64,000 nt of DNA from UBA10649 sp963755335 (GTDB lineage Bacteria; Actinomycetota; Actinomycetes; S36-B12), in contig CAVWJW010000005.1 in NCBI GenBank assembly GCA_963755335.1, forward strand, positions 62,001-126,000, given 5' to 3'. The notes beneath the pieces are model-generated. The model saw nothing but the letters and a program-made list of their open reading frames with translations, had not been told where the DNA came from and made no database searches. Position numbers and translations under genes: made by a program. Positions 28,372 to 38,421 of the stretch are shown here, one piece after another. Positions within the stretch are counted from its first letter, which is position 1, and each line of letters opens with the position of its first letter.

Positions 28372-28773
28372 GTGACCGCCAGTCCCGACGCCGTCGCCAT
28401 CGCCGTCGCCGCCGCCGAGGCCGCCTCGGACAAGCTGGCCGAGGACATCGTCGCGATCGACGTGAGCGAGAAGCTCGTCATCACGGACGTCTTCGTCCTG
28501 TGCTCGGCAGCCAACGAACGGCAGGTCAAGGCGGTCGTCGACGGCATCGAGGAGCGGCTCCACGGGATGGGGTCCAAGCCTCTGCGTCGTGAAGGCGAGT
28601 CCGAGGGCCACTGGGTCCTGCTCGACTTCGGCGACATCGTCGTGCACGTGCAGCTCGCCGAGGAGCGGATCCACTACGCGATCGAGCGCCTGTGGAAGGA
28701 CTGCCCGTTCATCACGCTGCCCGCAGCCGTCAACCAGGGCCGGCGCCGCGTCGATGCCCGGGACGGTCAGTGA
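28372..28773 (+). CDS. rsfS: Ribosomal silencing factor RsfS
   Basis: RsfS binds L14 and blocks subunit joining under nutrient limitation. The 133-residue protein has ITDVFVLCSAANERQVKAVVD and the GHWVLLDFGDIVVHV signature of the family. AGGGAG precedes the GTG. The stop overlaps the start of the next gene (GTGA). Confidence 0.94.
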   Translation: MTASPDAVAIAVAAAEAASDKLAEDIVAIDVSEKLVITDVFVLCSAANERQVKAVVDGIEERLHGMGSKPLRREGESEGHWVLLDFGDIVVHVQLAEERIHYAIERLWKDCPFITLPAAVNQGRRRVDARDGQ

Positions 28774-29463
28774 CCGGTCGCGGTCAGGGCGTTGCCGCCT
28801 GGGGTCAGCGTCACTCGTCGGCTCGCCGACTCGTCTTCTGGCGGCATGGCCGCACGCCGTGGAACGCCGAGCAGCGCTTCCAGGGTCAGACCGACATCCC
28901 CCTCGACGACACCGGGATCGCCCAGGCGGCGCGGGCTGCGAAGTCCCTCGCGAAGCTCGAGCCGGCCCGCATCGTGTCGTCCGACCTGATCCGCGCGCAC
29001 GCGACCGCCGAGCAGCTGGCGACCCTGACACACCTCCCCGTCGCATGCCGACCCCGATCTGCGCGAGACGTTCGCGGGGGAGTGGGAGGGCCTGACCCGG
29101 CCCGAGCTCGAGGAGCGCTTCGGCGGTCAGCTCGCCCAGTGGGCGGCCGGCGCGGACGTCCGCCCGGGAGGCGGCGAGACGCGCGTGGAGGTCGCCGATC
29201 GCGTCGTGGCGGCTATCGACCGGGCCCTCACGCAGGTCGGCGAGGGCGAGACGCTTGTCGTGGCCACGCATGGTGGCTCGGCGCGAGCGGGGATCGGTGC
29301 CCTGCTCGGCCTGCCCCCGGAGCACTGGGCCGCCCTCGGCGTCCTCACCAACTGCGCCTGGTCGGTGCTGCTCGAGAACACCACCGGATTCGGGCCCCCG
29401 TGGCGGCTGCAGGAGTACAACGCCGGGTCGCTGCCCGTACCCGCCCTCGCGGACGACCGCTGA
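28770..29463 (+). CDS. Histidine phosphatase family protein (frameshifted)
   Basis: A phosphoglycerate-mutase-like phosphatase of about 230 residues after repair of one extra base near 29,050. The catalytic RHGRTPWN motif is near residue 27, with the second histidine in VVATHGGSARAG. After the shift the frame reads DPDLRETFAGEWEGLTRPELEERF, as expected for the family, including the catalytic acid segment. It is translationally coupled to rsfS. In actinobacteria a phosphatase at this place is common; candidates include glucosyl-3-phosphoglycerate phosphatase, but the substrate cannot be read from sequence. Confidence 0.85.
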
Positions 29464-29474
29464 CCTGGGCCTTG

Positions 29475-29480
29475 TATAGT
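29475..29480 (+). promoter_or_regulatory. -10 box of tRNA-Ala
   Basis: TATAGT lies 14 bases before the mature tRNA 5' end. No convincing -35 box is visible. Confidence 0.5.
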
Positions 29481-29494
29481 TCTGTTTCCCGTAA

Positions 29495-29570
29495 GGGGCT
29501 GTAGCGCAGCTGGTAGCGCACCTCCATGGCATGGAGGGGGTCAGGGGTTCGAGTCCCCTCAGCTCCACCA
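29495..29570 (+). tRNA. tRNA-Ala (GGC)
   Basis: A 76-base cloverleaf with an encoded CCA end. The acceptor stem GGGGCTG pairs with CAGCTCC (one G-T), followed by A and CCA. The anticodon stem CCTCC/GGAGG holds the loop ATGGCAT, giving anticodon GGC, which reads GCC alanine codons. The T arm has GGTTCGAGTCC. It marks the left edge of the accessory stretch. Confidence 0.97.
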
Positions 29571-29640
29571 CGTGGCGAGGACCGGGTTCATGCCCGGTCC
29601 TCTCTCGTTTCCGGACAGTTCACGACCACGAGGGAGCGCT

Positions 29641-30468
29641 ATGAGCAAGGGCTGGTTCATCACGGGGGCCTCGCGCGGGCTCGGCCGGATCTGGGCGACT
29701 GCAGCCGCGGAGCGCGGCGACAACGTCGTCGCCACCGCGCGCGACGTGTCCGCACTCGCCGACCTCCTGGAGCAGTACCCGGATCGCGTGCACGCCCTTC
29801 CGCTCGATGTCACCGACCGCGAGGCCGCCTTCGCGGCCGTCGCATCGGCCAAGGAGATCCTCGGGTCGCTCGATGTCGTGGTGAACAACGCCGGGTTCGG
29901 GCTGTTCGGCGTGATCGAGGAGGTCACCGAGGAGCAGGCGCGCCAGCAGATCGAGACGAACGTCTTCGGTGCGCTCTGGGTGACGCAGGCGGCGCTCCCG
30001 ATCATGCGCGAGCAGCGCTCGGGTCACCTCCTGCAGGTCTCATCGATCGGTGGCGTGCATGCGTTCCCCGGGCTCGGGCTGTACCACGCGTCCAAGTGGG
30101 CACTCGAGGGCTTCAGCCAGGCCCTTGCGGCGGAGGTGGCTGCGTTCGGCATCCACGTGACTCTCATCGAGCCCACCGGCTACGCGACGGACTGGGCGTT
30201 CGGTTCCGCGGTGCGCGCTGAGGAGAACCCTGCATACGCCGAGCTGCGCGAGCAGGTCATGGCCGCACGAGCCAAGGTGGTCGCTGACCGGGGCAACCCC
30301 GCGGCGACGGCTCCCGTCATCCTGCAGCTGGTCGACATGGACAACCCGCCGCTTCGGCTGTTCCTCGGCGAGGGACCGCACGAGATGATCGTCGCGGAGT
30401 ACAGCAAGAGACTGGCCGAATGGGATCAGTACGACGAGCTCTCTCGCTCGGCGCACCGGCTCGACTAG
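29641..30468 (+). CDS. Short-chain dehydrogenase/reductase
   Basis: A 276-residue classical SDR. The cofactor loop TGASRGLG is at residues 9-16, NNAG near residue 83, and the catalytic YHASK near residue 148 with the preceding serine in LLQVSSIGG. An Arg after the first strand (ATARD) points to NADP(H). The ATG at 29641 is preceded by GAGGGAG. It opens the accessory stretch after the tRNA. The substrate is unknown. Confidence 0.9.
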   Translation: MSKGWFITGASRGLGRIWATAAAERGDNVVATARDVSALADLLEQYPDRVHALPLDVTDREAAFAAVASAKEILGSLDVVVNNAGFGLFGVIEEVTEEQARQQIETNVFGALWVTQAALPIMREQRSGHLLQVSSIGGVHAFPGLGLYHASKWALEGFSQALAAEVAAFGIHVTLIEPTGYATDWAFGSAVRAEENPAYAELREQVMAARAKVVADRGNPAATAPVILQLVDMDNPPLRLFLGEGPHEMIVAEYSKRLAEWDQYDELSRSAHRLD

Positions 30469-30488
30469 GTTCCTTGGAGGAGGTGCCC

Positions 30489-31121
30489 ATGCGCATCGGA
30501 CTCATCGGGAGCGGGCGGATCGGCGGCACTCTGGCGCGGCTCGCGGTCGACAACGGCCACGACGTCGTCCTGAGCAACAGTCGCGGCCCTGACACGCTGG
30601 CGGACCTGACGGCCGAGCTGGGTGGGCGTGCTCGCGCCGGGACGGTTGCCGAGGCGGCCGCCGAGGGCGAGGTCGTCGTCGTCACGGTTCCCCTGAAGGT
30701 GTACGCGACCGTGCCGGCCGACCTGCTGAACGGCAAGATCGTGATCGACACGAACAACTACTACCCCGACCGGGACGGACACTTCGAGGAGCTGGACGAC
30801 GGGTCGTCCACGTCGAGCGAGCTGCTGGCCGAGCATCTGACGGGATCGTTCGTCGTCAAGGCCTTCAACTCGATCTACTTCGAGGACCTCGCCAGCCAGG
30901 GGCAGCCCGCGGGCACTCCGGGGCGGCGGGCCCTGCCGATCGCCGGCGACGACGCAAGCGCCAAGGCGATCGTCGCGGGGATCATCGACTCCTTCGGGTT
31001 CGATGTCGTCGATGCCGGGCCGCTGGCCGAGGGCTGGCGGTTCCAGCCGGACCAGCCGGCCTACAACGTGCGGCTGGGCGCGCACGAGCTCCGTGAGGCC
31101 CTGGACGCCGCCAACCGCTGA
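30489..31121 (+). CDS. NADPH:F420 reductase-like NAD(P)-binding protein
   Basis: A 210-residue Rossmann protein with GLIGSGRIGGTLA at the start, then SNSRGP (the phosphate-binding serine/arginine pair), VVVTVPLK, IDTNNYYP and VKAFNS. This set resembles F420-dependent NADP reductase and its ferric-reductase-like relatives. It follows the SDR by 20 bases behind a GGAGG site, so the two are probably one operon. True F420 use is not proven by the sequence. Confidence 0.82.
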   Translation: MRIGLIGSGRIGGTLARLAVDNGHDVVLSNSRGPDTLADLTAELGGRARAGTVAEAAAEGEVVVVTVPLKVYATVPADLLNGKIVIDTNNYYPDRDGHFEELDDGSSTSSELLAEHLTGSFVVKAFNSIYFEDLASQGQPAGTPGRRALPIAGDDASAKAIVAGIIDSFGFDVVDAGPLAEGWRFQPDQPAYNVRLGAHELREALDAANR

Positions 31122-31237
31122 CCGGGGCAGCCGGGAGCCTCTGCCCCGCTGCCGCCCGCATTGGATGGTTAAGGCAAGTTCTGGCCACTTTGGACCGCCC
31201 CTTGCCGCCGCCGTGGTGTTAACGTGAATTTGGGGTA

Positions 31238-33583
31238 ATGGGTGCTTGTGCCCTGCTTCGAACGACGAGTCTGATGGGCGCGGAGATGCGGGTGTTTCGC
31301 GGGGTGCGAGATCTCCTCACGCAGACTCGCGGGGGGTCGGTTGACACCCGCGAGCGTGGGGTGACCTCAGTCGAGTACGCCCTGATCCTCTCCCTGGTCG
31401 CCGTCGCCATGATCGCGGCCTTCGCCACGTTCATCCACGCCGGAACGACCAGCTACGGCAACATGGAGACCGCTGTCGGCCCCGCGCCCACGGCCACCGC
31501 CTGGCCACCGCTCGTGGTCCCGACCTGCGGCGGAACGACTCCGGTCTACGACCCGGGGACGAACACGTGTGTGGCCCTACAACCGCCCGCCGCGCCCTAC
31601 AGCCTCGTGACCGTCCCCGGCAGCAAGAAGATCGACCTGTCGTGGACGGCGCCGACGTGGGACGGCGGCAGTGCTATCACGGGATACGAGATCGGCCTGT
31701 CGCCTGATGGCGGCACGACCTGGGTGACGACGCAGACGGTCACGACGGCGGTCACCTTCGCAGCTACCGGCCTCGCTGACGCGACGACCTACTCGATCCG
31801 CGTGGCTGCGAAGAACGCTCAAGGGACCGGCGCCTACCTCACCGGCACGGCCAAGACCTGGGATCCGCCGCCGGTCGTGACGTCCATCGCTCCGACGAGT
31901 GGTCCGATCGCGGGCGGCACGTCCGTCACCATCACGGGCACCGGCTTCCAGTCGGGCGCGACCGCGACAGTGGGAGGCGCGACCGCGACACGGCAGTGAC
32001 CTTCAACAGTTCGACCTCGCTCACGATCACGACGCCGTCCGGCTCCAGCGGGCGCGCAAGCCGGTGATCGTCACGAATCCCGACACTCAGGCGTCGAACA
32101 GCACGGTGACATTCACGTACGCGGCGGCAGCGTCGGTGTACGACACTGGCGGCGAGCCCGATTGCCGGCTCGACGGCGACCCTGAACGGTTCCGTGAACG
32201 CGAGTGGCGCTTCAACGGCGGTCACCTTCTGCTATGGCACCGCCTCGGACCTGACCGGTTGCACAACTGCCACGGCAGCGCCGTCTCCGGTAACGGGAAC
32301 CACGACCACGTCAGTCTCGGCGGCGCTGACGGGCTTGGTGCGCGGGCAGACCTACTACTTCCGAGTCTCTGGCACGAATGTTGGCGGCGCAGCGAACGGA
32401 TCTATCCTGTCGTTCACGACGACTTCGGCGTCGGTGACGACTTCGCCGGCGACGTCGGTGGTGGGTACGTCGGCGACGTTGAACGGCTCGGTGAATGCGA
32501 ACGGCGTTTCGACGGCGGTGTCGTTCTGCTGGGGTACCTCTGCGACTCTGGCGGGTTGCACCTCGGTGACGGCGTCGCCAGCAAACGCGGCGGTAGTGCG
32601 GCCACGTCCGTGAGTTACGCACTTTCTGGTCTGACGCGCGGGCAGCTCTACTACTTCCGAGTCACGGGCGGGTCCGTTGATGGTTCGATCCTGTCGTTCA
32701 CGACGACTTCGGCGTCGGTGACGACGTCGGCTGCAACGTCGGTGGGGCGCACCTCGGCGACGTTGAACGGCTCGGTGAATGCGAATGGGACTTCGACGGC
32801 GGTGTCGTTCTGCTGGGGTACTTCCCGACTTTGGCGGGGTGCACGTCGGTGACGGCGTCGCCATCAAACGCGACGGGAAGCGCGGACACGGCCGTGAGTT
32901 TTGCCCTTTCTGGCTTGACGCAGGGGACCCAGTACTTCTTCCGTGTCACGGGCGGGTCCATTGATGGTTCGATCCTGTCGTTCACGACGACTTCGGCGTC
33001 GGTGACGACGTCGGCGGCCACGTCCGTGGTGGGTACGTCGGCGACGTTGAACGGCTCGGTGAACGCGAACGGCGCTTCGACGGCGGTGTCGTTCTGCTGG
33101 GGTACTTCACCGACTTTGGCGGGGTGCACGTTGGTGACGGCGTCGCCGTCGTCAGTGACGGGCACTGCCGACACGGCCGTCGCCTACTCCCTGACGGGGC
33201 TCAAGAAGGGCACTGCGTACTACTTCCGGGTCTCGGGCATTAGCGGCGGAGTCACGACGGACGGGTCCATCCTGACGTTCACGACCACGACATCGGCGCC
33301 GAGCGTCCCAACCAACGTAACCGCGACCCCCGGGCTCAACCAAGTAGTTGTTTCCTGGGGAGCCCCGACCGATGACGGTGGAAGCGCTATCACGGCCTAT
33401 CGAGTCCGTAGGTCGACGACCGGCACGGGCAATTGGACGAACCTCGTTACCACGAATGGAACGACGTTTGCCTACGCAAACACGGGGTTGGCGACCAACA
33501 CCAAGTACTACTACGACGTGCGCGCGACCAACGCGTTGGGGAGCAGCACGACTGTGGTTGTCGGACCGGCGGGGCGCCAGTAG
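31238..33583 (+). CDS. Flp-pilin-like protein with TIG and fibronectin-type repeats (multiple frameshifts)
   Basis: After repair this is about 780 residues. Near residue 40 it has a class III (Flp) prepilin-like motif RGVTSVEYALI, with Glu and Tyr at +5 and +6 after the Gly, followed by a hydrophobic segment. Next come a fibronectin type III domain (about 31,590-31,860), a TIG/IPT domain (31,862-32,125), four tandem repeats and a last FN3 domain (33,290-33,583). Each tandem repeat holds a conserved pair of cysteines in a CxWGT-x(5)-GC-like pattern. Five single-base shifts (near 31,990, 32,060, 32,133, 32,592 and 32,824) cancel to zero overall. It looks like a surface or pilus-tethered adhesin. 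Alternative starts are 31274 and 31286. Confidence 0.7.
32127..33280 (+). repeat. Tandem 285-bp coding repeats
   Basis: The segment starting ACGACGACTTCGGCGTCGG recurs at 32416, 32700 and 32984. The spacing of 284 twice equals a 285-base (95-codon) unit minus one base, in line with the frame breaks in those two units. A first, more divergent unit precedes them from about 32,127, and the unit from 32984 is 297 bases long. Confidence 0.85.
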
Positions 33584-33691
33584 TTGCTTCCATTCAGATC
33601 ATCGCCGTGCGTGCCGTACGCGATGTTGCGAAGCGCCTTACATGTCTTGGAAGGCTAACGGCGGCGGTGGTGCACAACCAGTTGTGTTAGT

Positions 33692-34426
33692 TCAAGGCGA
33701 AAGTGCCACCGGAAGTGCGGATAGCGAGCGGGTCAGGGCGACGACGCAGACGATGACGATCGCCCAGCGACCGATCCGCTGGGTGGCCTGCTCGTCGAAC
33801 CGATGCCGGGCGAACTCTCCGCACGCCGAGCCCGCGATCAGGGCTGCTACCCAGACCACGACCGCCCAGAGGGACGGGATGGTCACTCCCAGGAGCGGCA
33901 GACTCACGAGACTCAGCGAGGCGAAGACGACCTGCAACGTCCGCAGGTACGACGAGAAGTGCAGGCCACGGGTCACGAGGTAGGCGGCGATGGGCGGACC
34001 GCCGACACCAGCGACCGTGTTGACGGTGGCACCCCAGACCGCGGACAGGACGCCCGCGGCAGTGCTGCGGAAGCGGCCGGCCAGCAGCAGCCAGACGACT
34101 GATCCGAGTGCGGAGGCCGCGACCAGCACGTCGTAGAGCCGCGGGTCGATGCGGCGCAGGATCAGCCAGCCGAGCAGGACACCCACGAGCAGGCCGGGTG
34201 CCAGCCGCCGGATCTCGTCCCAGGCGATGCGGCCCTCGGTGCGGGCGATCAGCCAGATGTTCTGCGTGATCGACAGCGCGTTCACCAGGCCCACGCCGCC
34301 GGTGCCGGTGACGAGTTGAGTCACGACCGGCGCGGAGACCAGAGCGAAGCCCAGGCCCGTCAGTCCCTGCACAAGGCCGCCGGCCGCCACCGCGACCGCG
34401 ATGAGTGTGATCGTTCCGGTATCCAC
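33692..34426 (-). CDS. TauE/SafE (TSUP) family membrane transporter
   Basis: A 244-residue protein with about eight membrane segments. The N-terminal GLVQGLTGLGFALVSAP and the mid-protein TVAGVGGPPIAAYL are the paired TauE/SafE signatures. The family moves small anions such as sulfite or sulfonates; the substrate here is unknown. The GTG start at 34426 follows a GAGGGGG site on the minus strand. It is divergent from the MFS gene with 29 bases between. Confidence 0.87.
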   Translation of the reverse strand: MDTGTITLIAVAVAAGGLVQGLTGLGFALVSAPVVTQLVTGTGGVGLVNALSITQNIWLIARTEGRIAWDEIRRLAPGLLVGVLLGWLILRRIDPRLYDVLVAASALGSVVWLLLAGRFRSTAAGVLSAVWGATVNTVAGVGGPPIAAYLVTRGLHFSSYLRTLQVVFASLSLVSLPLLGVTIPSLWAVVVWVAALIAGSACGEFARHRFDEQATQRIGRWAIVIVCVVALTRSLSALPVALSP

Positions 34427-34443
34427 GAGCCCCCTCGCGCCGA

Positions 34444-34449
34444 TAGCGT
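34444..34449 (+). promoter_or_regulatory. -10 box of the MFS gene, leaderless
   Basis: TAGCGT lies 6 bases before the GTG at 34456. Confidence 0.5.
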
Positions 34450-34455
34450 CCGATC

Positions 34456-35811
34456 GTGGTCGCGGACGGACTGGGCAAACGTACCTATCTGGGCTACGCG
34501 CTGGGCTCGGTGGGGACCGCCGGCTTCAGCACGGTGCCGGGGTTGCTCCTCGCCTACTACCTGACGAACTCGCTCGGCGTCGCTGCCGGGCTCGCTGCCT
34601 TCGTCGTCCTCCTGCCGAAGCTCTGGGACGTCGTGTTCCTCCCGCTGGTGGGCAACTGGAGTGATCGGTCGGCGCAACGGCGCAGGTCCCGGCGGCCGTT
34701 CATGCTGGTCGGCGGTCTGGCGCTGCCGGTCGTCTTCATCCTCATGTTCGCGACGCCCACCGCGCTCGGGCAGGTGGGCGCGGCCGGATGGGTACTCGTG
34801 TTCTTCCTGCTCGCGGCATCCGCCTTCGCGCTGTTCCAGGTGCCTTACATCGCCATGCCCGCCGAGATCACCGACAGCGTCGAGGAGCGCACGACGATGA
34901 TGTCGTGGCGCGTGGCCTTCCTGGGCTTCGGCATCCTCCTGTTCGGCGTGGGCGCCCCCGCGCTGCGCGACGCCGGCAACGGTGGCTTCGGTGGCTACCT
35001 GCTGATGGCCTGCGGAGTCGCCGCCCTCATCGCGGTGGGGATGCTGGGCAGCTGGTGGATGCTGCGTCGCACCCGACCGGTTCCCCTGGACACGTCGGGT
35101 CGCGGCGGGCACTCGCTCAAGGAGCAGTTCTGGGTCGCGTGGCACACGCGGGCGTTCCGCTACCTGCTCAGCGCCTTCGTCCTCCAGGCCCTCGCCACCG
35201 GCGCGATGCTCGCCGGAGCCCAGTACTTCGCGACGTATGTCCTCGGCAAGGAGGGCATGAGCGACGTGCTGTTCGCTGCGCTCATCGTGCCCGCGCTGAT
35301 CGTCATGCCCGGCTGGGCGTGGATCGGACACCGACGCGGCAAGCGGTCCGGCTTCACCTACGCCTCGGTGCTGTTCATGCTGGGCGCCCTCCTGCTGCTC
35401 GCCTCGCGCTCACTGCCCACGGCGGCGATCCTTGCGCTGGTGGGCGTGTGCGGGATCGGCTACGCCGGCATGCAGATGTTCCCGCTGGCCATGCTTCCCG
35501 ATGCGATCGCCGTGGACGCGGCCAGCAGCGGCCGCCAGCGCGCGGGAGCATTCACCGGGGTGTGGACGGCGGGGGAGACCGTCGGCTTCGCGGTGGGCCC
35601 GGCTCTCGTGCTCGGCATGCTCGCGCTGACGGGGTTCATCTCCTCGTCGGACAGCACGACGGCCCAGCCGGACTCGGCTCTCACCGGGGTGCTGCTCGCG
35701 TTCACCGTCCTGCCCGCCGTGCTCGTGGCGATCAGCCTGCCGCTCATCCGACGATTCGATCTCGACGCCGATCCGACGCAGAAGGAGACCGTTCATGGCT
35801 CTGCCCAGTGA
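34456..35811 (+). CDS. GPH-type MFS transporter
   Basis: A 451-residue transporter with 12 predicted membrane segments. The N-terminal KRTYLGYALGSVG, LLPKLWDVVFLPLVGNWSDR and SRRPFMLVGG resemble the glycoside-pentoside-hexuronide (MelB-like) branch of the major facilitator superfamily. Substrate unknown. The next gene, a PLP enzyme, begins 17 bases inside its 3' end, so the two are translationally coupled and may handle the same compound. Confidence 0.87.
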   Translation: MVADGLGKRTYLGYALGSVGTAGFSTVPGLLLAYYLTNSLGVAAGLAAFVVLLPKLWDVVFLPLVGNWSDRSAQRRRSRRPFMLVGGLALPVVFILMFATPTALGQVGAAGWVLVFFLLAASAFALFQVPYIAMPAEITDSVEERTTMMSWRVAFLGFGILLFGVGAPALRDAGNGGFGGYLLMACGVAALIAVGMLGSWWMLRRTRPVPLDTSGRGGHSLKEQFWVAWHTRAFRYLLSAFVLQALATGAMLAGAQYFATYVLGKEGMSDVLFAALIVPALIVMPGWAWIGHRRGKRSGFTYASVLFMLGALLLLASRSLPTAAILALVGVCGIGYAGMQMFPLAMLPDAIAVDAASSGRQRAGAFTGVWTAGETVGFAVGPALVLGMLALTGFISSSDSTTAQPDSALTGVLLAFTVLPAVLVAISLPLIRRFDLDADPTQKETVHGSAQ

Positions 35812-37266
35812 GGGCCGCTCACCCGACGACGTGCTTGCCGAGTTAGAAGGTCTCCGCGGCGCTGATGCGCCGGTGCACGGCGGGCGCGTCCTCGCCTACG
35901 TGTACGACTCCGGCGTGCCCGGTCTCGATGAGGCAGCCCGAACGGCGCTGGCGTCGTTCGGCGAGGTGAACGCCCTCGATCCCACGGTGTTCCCCAGCGT
36001 CGGACGGATCGAGAACGACCTCGTCGGCTTCGGGCTGGACCTGCTGGGCGGCTCGACGGAGTCCTGCGGACTGGTCACCAGCGGCGGAACCGAGTCGTGC
36101 CTGCTCGCTGTGCTCGCTGCGCGCGAGGCTTGGGTGCGACGCGGGGGCAGTCGGCGAGCCGGTCCTTGTCATGGCGGTGACGGCGCACGCGGCGTTCGCC
36201 AAGGCCGCGCACCTGCTGGGGCTGCGGCTCCACGTCCTGCCCGTCGACGAGGTCACGATGCGCCTGCGCCCGGATGACGTCGAGGCGGCGCTGGACGTGC
36301 TGGGGAACTCGGCCGCCCTGGTGGTCGTCTCGTCGCCCTCGTACGCCCACGGCGTGGTCGACCCGGTGCGGCGAGATCGCTGCGATCGCTGCCGAGCGCG
36401 GCGTGCCGTGCCACTCCGACGCCTGCATCGGCGGAGTGGTGCTGCCGTACCTGCGGCGCGACGGCCGCGACGTTCCCGACTTCGACCTGTCGGTGCCCGG
36501 CGTGCGATCGCTGTCGGTGGACCTGCACAAGTACGGCTACGCCCCCAAGGGCGTCTCGCTGCTGCTCTTCTCCGATCCTGAGTACCGGCTCGGAACGTTC
36601 TTCACGTACTCGGCGTGGCCCGGCTATCCGGTCGTCAACACGACCCTGCAGAGCACGAAGTCGGCCGGGCCGATGGCGGCGGCGTGGACGGTTTCCCGGA
36701 TCCTCGGTGACGCGGGCTACGCCAAGGCCGCCCGCGATGCCGCCGCAGCGACCGACCGGATCGTCGCCGCCGTCGACGCGATCGACGGAGTGCGAGTGGT
36801 GGGCGAGCCGGACGCGACGCTGGTGGCGATCGCGTCAGACGGCGCAGCAGGCGTGGACCCGTTCCGGCTGGCCGACCGCATGCGGTCACGTCAGTGGTTC
36901 ATCCAGCCGCAACCGGCGTCCGGCAGCCTGCCGCGCACCGTGCACCTGACGGTCCAGCCCAGTTCCCTCGCCCAGGTGGGCGCGTTCATCGAGGCGCTCG
37001 CCGCGGCGGCCGACGAGTGTCGAGGGCTGCCGCCGGCGGAGGCGGACCCGGGTCTGCTGGCCGCCGCCGCCGAGCTCGACCCGGAGACCCTCGACCTGGC
37101 CACCGTGGCCGGCCTGCTGGAGTTCGCGGGGCTGTCCAGCGGGGGAGAGCCAGGGCTGCCGGAGGAGTCGGCCACCGTCCAGGCTCTACTGGAGGCGCTG
37201 CCCGCCGACCTGCGCGACCGTCTGCTGGCCGGGTTCTTCTCCCAGCTGTTCACTGCTCGCCGCTGA
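35795..37266 (+). CDS. PLP-dependent decarboxylase/lyase family protein (two frameshifts)
   Basis: A fold-type I PLP enzyme of about 489 residues after removal of two extra bases, near 36,145 (in a GGGGG run) and near 36,370. The order GLVTSGGTESCLLA, SSPSYAHGVVDP, HSDACIGG and the lysine in VDLHKYGYAPKG matches group II decarboxylases and sphingosine-1-phosphate-lyase-like proteins. An extra helical tail of about 70 residues follows the catalytic domain. Likely cytoplasmic. The coupled MFS transporter suggests uptake and breakdown of one substrate, which remains unknown. Confidence 0.82.
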
Positions 37267-37319
37267 CGGCTTCCGCTTGCGTGCGGGGCGTACGGTGGAA
37301 GCGAGTGGAGGCGATCGCC

Positions 37320-37511
37320 ATGATCTCGATGAGTCGCGATCACAAGACAGCCCATCCGCATGCGGGCTGTCACCTGGGACTGCATGACTGGATGCCGGTG
37401 CAGCGCGACGACGGGCGCGCGTACTACGCCTGCCGGTTCTGCGACCACATCAAGGCCGGCAACGAGCCGTGGTGGGAGTTCGCCTCTCAGGCCGGAGTGG
37501 GACTCCACTAG
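37320..37511 (+). CDS. Small zinc-ribbon-like protein
   Basis: A 63-residue protein with HxHxGCHLGLHDW, then 15 residues later YACRFC. The Cys/His followed by CxxC arrangement resembles small treble-clef or zinc-ribbon proteins. GGAGG at 37307-37311 fits the ATG at 37320; a GTG at 37305, 8 bases after a TACGGT box, is an alternative leaderless start. No function is recognised. It is convergent with the EamA gene. Confidence 0.6.
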   Translation: MISMSRDHKTAHPHAGCHLGLHDWMPVQRDDGRAYYACRFCDHIKAGNEPWWEFASQAGVGLH

Positions 37512-37529
37512 CCGCTGGGATCCGGCACC

Positions 37530-38407
37530 CTACGCGTGCGGTTCTGACTCCACCGGATTCGAGCGGCGCGTGGCCAGGTAGGAGCCGACCAGTACGAGCG
37601 GGAACCCGATCGCGATCCCCAGGGTGAACGGCTCGTTCAGGACCACGATGCCGAGAACCACGGCGACCGCAGGGTTGACGTACGTGATGAGCGTCGTGCG
37701 CGACGGCCCGACCTCGGCGATCAGCGCGAAGAAGATGAGGAAGGCGCCCGCGGTGCACACGGCGCCCAGGATGATGACCGCCCACCACGCCGACGCGGGC
37801 ACCGGGCGGTGGGGCGGGTCGCCCAGGCGAAGGGCGCGTAGATGATGGCGTTGAGCGTCAGCGAGGCAGCGATGACGGACAGGCTCGGGACGTCGTGGAG
37901 GCGCTTGTCGACGATGATCGGGCCGATCGAGTAGCCGAGCACGGTGATCGCCAGCGCGGCGACGGACAGCAGGTCGCCGCCCTCGACGTCGAGGCCGACC
38001 AGCGCGCCCACGCCGATGAAGCCGATCGCCAGACCCCACAGCCGCGTGCCGGTCAGCCGATCGTCCAGGCCCATCCGGCGGGCGATGATCGCGGTCACGA
38101 GCGGGACCGTCGCGATGAAGAGCCCAGCCAGCGAGCTCGAGATGCGCTGCTCGGCCCAGGTGAGCGCCCACCACGTGAAGGTCATCTCCACCAGTGCGAA
38201 GGCGACGACCCAGCGCCAATGGCCGCGCAGCTGCCTGATCTGGCCGGACACGACCGCGATCGGGAGCAGGATCAGCGCGCCGATGAACAGGCGACCGAAG
38301 ACCACCATCGGCGTGGAGAGATGCTCGACACCGACCTTGATGAGCAGGTAGGGGATACCCCAGATCAGGCCGAGCGAGGCGAAGAGGATCCAGCCACGAC
38401 GGGACAC
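37530..38407 (-). CDS. EamA family transporter (frameshifted)
   Basis: A drug/metabolite transporter superfamily protein of about 292 residues with ten membrane segments in two EamA repeats. One base is missing near 37,811, between ATRPTA and the last quarter starting ASAWWAVIILGAV. Each repeat has the family's Gly-rich pattern (LIWGIPYLLIKVG; TYVNPAVAVVLGIVVLNEP). The GTG start lies 8 bases after a minus-strand TAGCCT box. Such proteins export metabolites or amino acids; the substrate is unknown. Confidence 0.85.
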
Positions 38408-38415
38408 AAGGCGAA

Positions 38416-38421
38416 AGGCTA
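38416..38421 (-). promoter_or_regulatory. -10 box of the EamA gene, leaderless
   Basis: TAGCCT on the minus strand, 8 bases before the GTG at 38407, with no ribosome binding site. Confidence 0.4.

Noticed and set aside
32127..33280. A CRISPR array or satellite
   Set aside because: The unit is 285 bases, codes for an FN3-like repeat in frame, and has no spacers. No CRISPR array or cas gene is seen in the window.
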